Shown here in pieces: positions 16,130 through 25,528 of a stretch of DNA of 64,000 bases; the stretch's first letter is position 1; each line of letters starts with the position of its first letter. Below the pieces are notes generated by a model. It made no database searches and had not been told where the DNA came from. It saw only the letters and a list, made by a program, of their open reading frames with translations. The position numbers and the translations under genes are program-made. The DNA is from Archangium violaceum (GTDB lineage: Bacteria > Myxococcota > Myxococcia > Myxococcales > Myxococcaceae): the NCBI RefSeq assembly GCF_016887565.1, contig NZ_CP069396.1:833001-897000 (forward strand). Reading direction: 5' to 3'.

Positions 16130-17722
16130 TCAGCGCGCGAGGAGCTGGGGAATGGCCTCGCGCAGGTTGGGCAGGGAGCCGATCCGCTTCGTGCTGGAGG
16201 CCTGCGGCGTGCCGGTGGTGCGCAGCAGGTCGCGCAGGGCGCGGGGAGGGATGGGGCCCAGGCCGGCGGCGTTGGCGGCGCCCTGGAGGGAGGCCACCGC
16301 GCCCACCACGATGGGGGCGGCGCTGGAGGTGCCGCCGAAGCTGGCCGTGTACCACTGGTTCTCGCCGGAGTCGAAGAGGTCTCCGAAGCCCAGCGTCACG
16401 ACCTTCTCGCCCCAGGCGTGCACGTCCACGCGGCTGCCGTGGTTGCTCCAGCACATGGGAGCGCGGGTGGTGGCGGTGCTGGCGGCCACGAAGATGGCGC
16501 CCGAGTCACGCACCGAGCGGTCGAAGGCGCCGCGATACACGGGGCTGTCCAGGTTGGCACTACCGTTGCCAGCGGCCTCCACGACGTGCACGCCGTTGGC
16601 GGTGGCCTGGGCGATGGCGTCGAAGTTGGCCTGCCAGTACTCCATGGGGACGTAGTTGCACTGGGCGGTGTTGCAGGTGCAGTTCTTGTTGGCGCGAGGC
16701 CCCAGGGCCTGCAGCTCCACCAGCACGACACCCCCCTTGCCCGCGGCGATGGCCGCGTGGGTGATGGCGCTGGCGACGGTCTGGGTGGCGACGCCCTGGT
16801 GGCCCACCCGCGCCTGGTGGGCGATGCCGGTGACGCCGTAGCCGTTGCGCGCGCCCGCCATCACGCCCAGCACCGCGGTGCCGTGGTCGCGCCAGTCCGA
16901 GTCGTCGAACTCGGTGCCGCCCACGTAGAAGAAGTTCGGCAGGTCCTCGTGCTGGTCGTTCCAGGCCCCTTCCACGTCGACGATCCTCACGCCGGTGCCG
17001 TCGCCGCCGCTCACCGTCCAGGCGTAGCGCGCGTCGATGCCGACGGGAGCCGCGTTCAAGTAACCCTGCTGGCTGTCATACGGGGAAGTGGTGGAAGACT
17101 GCGTGCTCGGCCCGTTGCGCGGGCGCCGCCTGGCCGGACGGAAGTCCAGCATGGCGGGCTCGGGCATGGGCTCGGCGTAGGCGATCTCCACGCTGTCGAG
17201 CGCGTTGAGCTGCATCACCAGGCTGTTCACCTCCCCGGCGCGGACCGCGCCCTGCAGCGGCACCTCGTAGTAGAGGTCCAGGTCCGCCATCTCCTTGCCG
17301 GTGCGGTCCTCGGCGTTGCGCTTGTGGTCGGCCAGCGCCAGCTCGTTCTCGCGGAAGAGCCGTCCCACCTGGCCCCTGCGCGGGACGCGCTCCAACACCG
17401 AGTGGGCGGTGGTGAGGTCCGCCAGCACGCGTCCATCGGACAGGCCCCAGCGCTTCATCCGGCGCCGCTCGTGCTCACCGCGCTCCGAGGAGAGCGCTTT
17501 CATCCGTCCGCCGCGCAGGCGCACCCGGGTGCCCTCCTGGAACTTCACCACCAGTCGCTGGACTGGCGTCTCCGCGTCGAGCTCGGGGTTGGTGGGTTTG
17601 ATGGTAGGGAGTCGCGGCTCCAGCACCTTGACGCCGCTGGCGTGTGCGGCGGGGGCCAGGAGCAGACCCAGGCCCAGCATGAGCGTGCGAGTCACGCGGG
17701 AATTGAGACAAGTCGCCTTCAT
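16130..17722 (-). CDS. Secreted subtilisin-like serine protease (peptidase S8)
   Basis: A 530-aa protease with signal peptide MKATCLNSRVTRTLMLGLGL...APAAHA (cleavage after about residue 28). A roughly 200-residue propeptide-like region rich in Arg and Glu precedes the catalytic domain. The triad is visible: Asp249 in VRIVDVEGAW, His280 in RDHGTAVLGVMAG and Ser466 in SFGGTSSAAP, with the oxyanion Asn386 in EAAGNGSAN. A Cys-containing insertion NKNCTCNTAQC (about residues 346-355) is unusual and may form disulfides. Predatory myxobacteria secrete many such enzymes. The start ATG at 17722 is chosen over the longer frame to 17812 because it gives a proper signal peptide. Confidence 0.92.
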   Translation of the reverse strand: MKATCLNSRVTRTLMLGLGLLLAPAAHASGVKVLEPRLPTIKPTNPELDAETPVQRLVVKFQEGTRVRLRGGRMKALSSERGEHERRRMKRWGLSDGRVLADLTTAHSVLERVPRRGQVGRLFRENELALADHKRNAEDRTGKEMADLDLYYEVPLQGAVRAGEVNSLVMQLNALDSVEIAYAEPMPEPAMLDFRPARRRPRNGPSTQSSTTSPYDSQQGYLNAAPVGIDARYAWTVSGGDGTGVRIVDVEGAWNDQHEDLPNFFYVGGTEFDDSDWRDHGTAVLGVMAGARNGYGVTGIAHQARVGHQGVATQTVASAITHAAIAAGKGGVVLVELQALGPRANKNCTCNTAQCNYVPMEYWQANFDAIAQATANGVHVVEAAGNGSANLDSPVYRGAFDRSVRDSGAIFVAASTATTRAPMCWSNHGSRVDVHAWGEKVVTLGFGDLFDSGENQWYTASFGGTSSAAPIVVGAVASLQGAANAAGLGPIPPRALRDLLRTTGTPQASSTKRIGSLPNLREAIPQLLAR

Positions 17723-17883
17723 CGTCCGTCCTTCGTGGGGGTGAAGGGGGAGAAGTACGGCCACGACGACGGGCCACGGGTAGGGGAATGCCCGAAGCCT
17801 CCCCACCGCCATCGCGCTCTCAGCCTGCCACGCTGGTATTCCACACCCGGGCGGGCCTTCAGGTTCCTATATATTTACATTGA

Positions 17884-17911
17884 AGACGTTATTAGCAGAG
17901 ATTCTGCGTCT
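17884..17911. terminator. AT-rich dyad between membrane-protein and protease genes
   Basis: The region 17868-17955 is markedly AT-rich for this genome. It contains AGACG-6nt-GCAGA-GAT-TCTGC-GTCT, a two-part dyad. It lies about 45 nt downstream of the membrane protein stop (minus strand) and about 160 nt upstream of the protease start, so it could terminate the former or lie within the promoter region of the latter. Assignment is tentative. Confidence 0.3.
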
Positions 17912-17955
17912 CGGGAATATGGCCATGAAGTCCGATTTTTCAGTTCTGGCCGGAT

Positions 17956-18591
17956 TTAGAGGACGAAGCCGAGTGCTACGCACAACAGTGCGGCGAGGCC
18001 CGTGTACAGCGGGACGTTGCACAGGAAGGTGATGCGGTTGATGCGGCGGAAGCGGGCCTGCTCCTCGTCGGCGAACCAGATGCCGTCTTCACCCGTGGTG
18101 TGTCCGCGCACGGCCTGGAAGAAGAGCGTCGCGTAGAGCACCTCGATGAAGAGGCTCACCAGCACGAGCGCCACGAGCGACAGCGCCCAGAGGTCCAGGT
18201 GCGAGAGGGGGCCGGTGTGGTGCACGTGGAACCAGGAGAGGCCCGCGAGGAGCAGGAGGATGCACAGCACGTCGTGGCCGATGCCGTAGGGCGGCTTCCA
18301 GTTGTGGGAGACGTAGAGCATGTAGAGCTCGGCGATGCCGCGCACCCACATGCAGGCGCCGAAGCCGCCGAGCACCCGACGCAGCTCCGGATGTACGGCG
18401 GAGTCGAGGGCGACGAGCGGACAGAGGAGGAACCAGAGGAAGACGGCGTAGAGGAGCCAGGCCAGCTTGGGCGGCGAGATGCGGCCGCCGAGGGACCGCC
18501 GCACGTTCTGCCTGCGCCAGAAGAGGAAGCCGAGCAACGCGGACAGGCCCAACAGGGCCAGGATGAGGACGCGGGTGTGGGGCGAGAGCAT
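17956..18591 (-). CDS. Polytopic membrane protein of unknown function
   Basis: About 211 aa with five to six hydrophobic helices (for example VLILALLGLSALLGFLFW near the N-terminus, AWLLYAVFLWFLLCPLVAL, and a final TGLAALLCVALGFVL). His-rich loop residues WFHVHHTG lie between helices in the second half. I do not recognise a family. The start at the ATG ending at 18591 is the first Met before the hydrophobic region; there is no good ribosome binding site, and longer in-frame starts would run into the divergent VCBS gene. The 180-nt divergent gap with that gene probably holds both promoters. Confidence 0.6.
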   Translation of the reverse strand: MLSPHTRVLILALLGLSALLGFLFWRRQNVRRSLGGRISPPKLAWLLYAVFLWFLLCPLVALDSAVHPELRRVLGGFGACMWVRGIAELYMLYVSHNWKPPYGIGHDVLCILLLLAGLSWFHVHHTGPLSHLDLWALSLVALVLVSLFIEVLYATLFFQAVRGHTTGEDGIWFADEEQARFRRINRITFLCNVPLYTGLAALLCVALGFVL

Positions 18592-18770
18592 CAGGAACGG
18601 CGCGTCGAGGGTGTGCCCGGAGTTTGCAGTCAGGACCGGGCTGATGGAAGACGACAGGAGAAGCACGGAGATGGTGGGCAGGCGTCTGGGGAGACATGCA
18701 AGCTCTCCGCCCTTCCTGGACAGGGGAGAGGGGGCGGGGCACTCTCGGCGAGCGCTCGGAGGCGCATCCC

Positions 18771-21623
<2,853 letters not shown>

Positions 21624-21630
21624 GAGTCCG

Positions 21631-22404
21631 ATGTTCTCCGCCTTGAAGGGTGCCACCGTCTCGCGCGAGTCGCTCACCGAGCACCAGCGCGCGCAGATGC
21701 TGGCGTTGATGCAGGTGTGCTACGCGGGTGTCAGCGCCGAGCGCTTCTCGCGGGACCTGGACGAGAAGCAGTACGTCATCCTCCTGTCGGCGCGGCGTAC
21801 GGGCGAGCTGGTGGGCTTCAGCACCCTGCGGGTCGCGGAGGAGCGGGTGGATGGGAGGCCGGTGGAGGTCGTCTTCTCGGGCGACACGGTCATCCACCCG
21901 GATTACTGGGGACAGAAGGAGCTGCAGGTGCGCTTCGGGCGCTTCATGCTCGCGCGCAAGCTGCGCCGCCCCCTGCGACCCCTGCACTGGCTGTTGTTGA
22001 GCGCGGGCTACAAGACATACCTGCTGGCGGTGAACCACTTCCCGCGCACGGTGCCGCGCCACGACTGGGAGGCACCAGTCGAGCGCGTGTCGTTCCTGCG
22101 AGCGCTGGCCGTGCGGTGGTTCGGGACGCAGTACGACGAGGGGAAGGGGACGGTGAGATTCACGGGGGCGCACTACCGGGTGAGGGACGGGGTATCGCCG
22201 ATCGATCGGGAAGCGGCGGCCCATCCGCACATCGGATTCTTCGCGAGGAGCAACCCGGGGCACGTGGAGGGGGAGGAGCTGGTGTGCCTGGCGGAGATCC
22301 GCGCGAGGGATCTGATGTGGGCGCTGTGTGAGCTGAGCATGAAGCAGGTGCGACTGTGGACACGGCGGGGTCTTCGACTGATTGGAGTGAGGGCCAGGGC
22401 ATGA
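21631..22404 (+). CDS. Acyltransferase-like (GNAT-related) protein, unassigned
   Basis: A 257-aa soluble protein. The N-terminal half has a GNAT-like progression: ERFSRDLDEKQYVILL, then GELVGFSTLRV, then a VIHPDYWGQKELQVRFGRFML helix that resembles acetyl-CoA-binding motif A without the full QxxGxG/A signature. The C-terminal third is unfamiliar. The ribosome binding site TAGGAGT precedes the ATG at 21631, and the gene lies 7 nt after the VCBS gene, so it is almost certainly co-transcribed. With a GH3-type ligase and a Rieske oxygenase downstream, an acyl-transfer role in a small-molecule pathway is plausible but unproven. Confidence 0.6.
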   Translation: MFSALKGATVSRESLTEHQRAQMLALMQVCYAGVSAERFSRDLDEKQYVILLSARRTGELVGFSTLRVAEERVDGRPVEVVFSGDTVIHPDYWGQKELQVRFGRFMLARKLRRPLRPLHWLLLSAGYKTYLLAVNHFPRTVPRHDWEAPVERVSFLRALAVRWFGTQYDEGKGTVRFTGAHYRVRDGVSPIDREAAAHPHIGFFARSNPGHVEGEELVCLAEIRARDLMWALCELSMKQVRLWTRRGLRLIGVRARA

Positions 22405-22417
22405 CCGAGCGCAAAAC

Positions 22418-22517
22418 CCCTCTCCCTCCGGGAGAGGGACGGGGTGAGGGTATCTCGTTCCTCGGGTTGAACCCGTGCATGTCCCCTCTCCCTCTGGGAG
22501 AGGGCTAGGGTGAGGGT
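22418..22517 (+). repeat. Pair of palindromic repeats (copies 4 and 5)
   Basis: Units at 22418-22451 and 22484-22517, same orientation and nearly the same spacing as the pair at 7851-7950. After copy 4 the flank reads TATCTCG..CCTCGGGTTGAACCC, a box shared with the flanks of copies 8 and 10. The pair fills the gap between the acyltransferase-like gene and the GH3 gene, ending 6 nt before its ATG. Confidence 0.9.
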
Positions 22518-22523
22518 CTTCCC

Positions 22524-24332
22524 ATGTCCGTGTCCGAGTTCCTGGACTCGGTGGGAACCGTGCTGACCTCGAGCCGGATGCTCGCGGGGCTGATGGCGGC
22601 ACAATCCCCGTCGGCGCTGCTGTTCCGCCGAGCGCTCACCCATCCCGAGCGGGCGCAGGCCGAGTGCCTGTCCCGAGTCCTGCGAACCGTCAGGGACACG
22701 AATCAATCCGCGCGCATCCCCGGCTTCACGCGCATCCGTACCGCGCGCGAGTTCCAGGACGCGGTACCCCAGTCCACCCCGGACTCGGTGCTGGCGGACC
22801 TCGAGGCGCTCAAGGCCGGCGCGCCGCGAGTCCTCACCCGCGAGCCGGTGGTTCGCTTCGAGCCCTCCGGAGGCTCCTCGGGAGCCTCCAAATACGTCCC
22901 GGTCACGAGGGGGCTGCTCGACGAGTTCCACCGCGCGCTCGCGCCCATGTTGTTCGACCTGCTGTCCTCGCGCCCCGCCGTCCGCGAGGGCCCGAGCTAC
23001 TGGTCCATCTCGCCCATCGGGCGCAAGAAGGGGCGCACCCCGGGGGGCATTCCGGTGGGCAGCGTGGAGGACTCCGCGTACTTCCCACGGTTTTTGCAAC
23101 CGTTGCTCTCGCGCGTGTTCGCCGTGCCCGGAGCGGTGGCCCAGTTGCCCGATGTCGAGTCGTGCAGGTATGTGACGCTGTGGTTCCTCGTGGCGTGTGA
23201 GGACCTGGCGCTCTTGAGCGTGTGGAACCCGAGCTTCCTCACGCTGTTGATGGATGCACTGGAACGGCATGGGGAACGGTTGGCGGAGGATCTGGAGCTC
23301 GGGGTGTGCCGGCCTCCTCGGGGACTCGGTGGGGCTCGCGGTGGGCGGGACGGTGACGGAGACCCTCACCCCGACCCTCTCCCGGAGGGAGAGGGAGGCG
23401 TAGACCCTCACCCTGACCCTCTCCCAGAGGGAGAGGGGATTGACTCGGTGCTTTCACGGATGCGGTTTGCACCTCGTCCCGAGCGGGCTCGCTTGCTTCG
23501 GACGGCGCTCCGCTCCGGACTCCAGGGACGCATGCTCTGGCCCCGGCTCTCGCTCCTCAGCATGTGGACCGATGCCCAGGCCGCGCACTCCGTCGGCCCC
23601 GCCTGCCACCGCTTCCAGGGCGTCGAGGTCCAGGGCAAGGGTCTGCTCGCCACCGAGGGGGTCGTCTCGCTTCCTCTCTTCGACGCCCCCGCCCCCGTGC
23701 TCGCCGTCCGCAGCCACTTCTTCGAGTTCCTCGACCCCGAGCACCCCGAGGCGCGTCCCCGCCTCGCGCACGAGCTGGAGCGGGGACGGACCTACTCCGT
23801 GCTCCTCTCCACCTCTGGAGGCCTGCTGCGCTACCGGCTCGGAGACCTCGTCCGGGTCGAGGGCTTCCACCACGCCACGCCCTGTGTCCGCTTCATGGGC
23901 CGCGCGGATTCCGTGTGCGACCTCGTGGGCGAGAAGCTCGCCGCCACCCGCGTCTCCACCGTGCTCGATGCCTTGCTGCCCACGGTGCTCGGAGGCCGGC
24001 GCCCGCCCTTCGCGATGATGGCCCCCGAGTGGGAGGCCCAGGCCGCTCCGGCCTACCGGCTCTTCCTGGAGACCGATGCGCCCGACGTGCACCTCGAGGA
24101 GGCCGCCCGTGCCATCGAGCGTGCCCTCTGCGAGGGCTATCACTACCGCTACGCGCGGGAGCTCGGCCAGCTCGGGCCCCTGCGCGCCATCCGCGTCACC
24201 GAGGGCTCCCGCCGTTACGAGGCCCGGTGCATCGCGCTCGGCCAGCGCGCGGGCGACATCAAGCCGACGGAGCTTCATCGCCAGGCCGGGTGGACCGCCT
24301 GGTTCTCCCAGCAGGGAGCGAGGCGCCCATGA
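22524..24332 (+). CDS. GH3-family acyl-adenylating enzyme (auxin-responsive promoter-like)
   Basis: A 602-aa member of the GH3 branch of the ANL superfamily. In plants these enzymes conjugate amino acids to jasmonate or auxin; bacterial members appear in natural-product and unknown loci. Motifs: the P-loop-like EPSGGSSGASKYVPVTRG near residue 120, a glycine-flanked TSGGLLRYRLGDLVRVEGF near 435, and FMGRADSVCDLVGEKL near 460. Residues about 280-305 are an extraneous Pro/Glu/Gly insert that reads PHPDPLPEGEG twice and is encoded by two inverted copies of the palindromic repeat. The frame is preserved through it. The stop overlaps the ATG of the Rieske gene (ATGA). Confidence 0.85.
   Translation: MSVSEFLDSVGTVLTSSRMLAGLMAAQSPSALLFRRALTHPERAQAECLSRVLRTVRDTNQSARIPGFTRIRTAREFQDAVPQSTPDSVLADLEALKAGAPRVLTREPVVRFEPSGGSSGASKYVPVTRGLLDEFHRALAPMLFDLLSSRPAVREGPSYWSISPIGRKKGRTPGGIPVGSVEDSAYFPRFLQPLLSRVFAVPGAVAQLPDVESCRYVTLWFLVACEDLALLSVWNPSFLTLLMDALERHGERLAEDLELGVCRPPRGLGGARGGRDGDGDPHPDPLPEGEGGVDPHPDPLPEGEGIDSVLSRMRFAPRPERARLLRTALRSGLQGRMLWPRLSLLSMWTDAQAAHSVGPACHRFQGVEVQGKGLLATEGVVSLPLFDAPAPVLAVRSHFFEFLDPEHPEARPRLAHELERGRTYSVLLSTSGGLLRYRLGDLVRVEGFHHATPCVRFMGRADSVCDLVGEKLAATRVSTVLDALLPTVLGGRRPPFAMMAPEWEAQAAPAYRLFLETDAPDVHLEEAARAIERALCEGYHYRYARELGQLGPLRAIRVTEGSRRYEARCIALGQRAGDIKPTELHRQAGWTAWFSQQGARRP
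23362..23437 (-). repeat. Pair of palindromic repeats (copies 6 and 7) inserted in the GH3 coding sequence
   Basis: Units at 23362-23395 and 23404-23437, in reverse orientation relative to copies 1-5. They are 42 bp apart (start to start), a multiple of three, and each adds PHPDPLPEGEG to the protein without a stop. Confidence 0.9.
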
Positions 24333-25516
24333 GGAATCCGCACGACTCGCAGAACCTCGCGCTCGTCACGACACCCGCGGTGGAGCTCGAGGCGGAGGCC
24401 GACCTCACCCGCTGCGGTGCCCTCAAGGACTTCTGGTACGTCGCCTGTCTCTCCACCGAGCTCATTGCGAAGAAGCCCCTGGCGCGCACCCTGTTCGGCA
24501 CCCAGCTCGTCCTCTTCCGTGACGAGCACGGCCGGCCCGCGGCCCTGCGAGACCGCTGCCTGCACCGCAACGCGCGCCTGTCCGCCGGAGACGTCTTCCA
24601 CGGCCGAATCGGCTGCCCGTACCACGGCTGGGTGTATGACGCGTCGGGAGCGGTGGTCGAGGTTCCCTCGCTCGGGCCGCAGCAGTGCGGCGAGGCGCTG
24701 GACGCCCAGGGCCACGCACGCGCGGGACTGAAGGTACGCCCGTGCGATCTCGGGAAGCTGCGGCGCTTCGACACGCTGGAGCAGGACGGGCTCGTCTACG
24801 TCTTCATGGGCGGGGACTCCTCGCGAGCGCGCCGCCCCGCCTTCCGCGTGCCCTATTGGGGCCACCCCGAGTGGACTGTCTACTTCATGGTGACGCGCTT
24901 CCCCAACGGGGTGACGAACCTGGCGGAGAACTTCATGGACGTGCCGCACACGGTCTTCGTCCACGAGGGCTGGTTCCGCGAGGTGGCGCGCAAGCGGGTG
25001 CCCGCCACGGTGAAGCGCTTCGACGGCAGCGTGCTCGTCACCTACGGACAGGAGCAGGACACCGTCACGGGGCTCGGCCGCCTCTTCAATCCGGGCGGCC
25101 TGCCCATGGTCCACACCGACCACTACTTCATCCCCAACGTCACTCGCGTGGATTACATGTGGGGGGACCGCAGCGGCTTCGCCATCAACTCGCAGATAAC
25201 GCCCATTGGTCCCACCGACAGCCTCGTCTACACGGCCATCAGCTACCGGCTCCCCTACGACCTGCCGCGTGCACTCGTGGCGAGAGCGCTCAGGCCGCTG
25301 GTGAAGTGGTACACCACGCAGGTCATCCGGCAGGACGTGGACATCATGAAGGTGCAGCGCGAGGGGTTGCTCAACGGCTCCGGTGGCGGCGTCTTCTCCG
25401 GCACCGAGGCGGATCTGCTCCACGCGGACATCGAGGCCTATCGTCGCTGGCTGCTGGAGGGCGGGCTCGGCCCTGGTCCCGGTGACGAGGAGCGCGACAT
25501 CGTCTTCTGGATTTGA
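24329..25516 (+). CDS. Rieske non-heme iron oxygenase
   Basis: A 395-aa Rieske-type oxygenase alpha subunit. The [2Fe-2S] ligands are Cys77, His79, Cys96 and His99 in CLHRNARLSAGDVFHGRIGC-PYHGW. The mononuclear iron facial triad is suggested by NFMDVPHTVFVH (Asp204, His207, His212). Similar single-component-type enzymes include pheophorbide oxygenase and O-demethylase relatives. A reductase/ferredoxin gene is not adjacent. The ATG overlaps the GH3 stop by 4 nt, indicating translational coupling, so the product of the acyl-adenylating step and this oxidation may be in one pathway. Convergent with the downstream hybrid kinase. Confidence 0.9.
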   Translation: MRNPHDSQNLALVTTPAVELEAEADLTRCGALKDFWYVACLSTELIAKKPLARTLFGTQLVLFRDEHGRPAALRDRCLHRNARLSAGDVFHGRIGCPYHGWVYDASGAVVEVPSLGPQQCGEALDAQGHARAGLKVRPCDLGKLRRFDTLEQDGLVYVFMGGDSSRARRPAFRVPYWGHPEWTVYFMVTRFPNGVTNLAENFMDVPHTVFVHEGWFREVARKRVPATVKRFDGSVLVTYGQEQDTVTGLGRLFNPGGLPMVHTDHYFIPNVTRVDYMWGDRSGFAINSQITPIGPTDSLVYTAISYRLPYDLPRALVARALRPLVKWYTTQVIRQDVDIMKVQREGLLNGSGGGVFSGTEADLLHADIEAYRRWLLEGGLGPGPGDEERDIVFWI

Positions 25517-25528
25517 GCCGCGCGTCCC

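Noticed and set aside
16553-16571. Near-consensus sigma-54 promoter TTGGCAC-N4-GTTGCC on the plus strand
   Set aside because: It lies within the protease coding sequence, at the conserved AAGNG segment, with no gene downstream in its orientation; coding constraint explains it.
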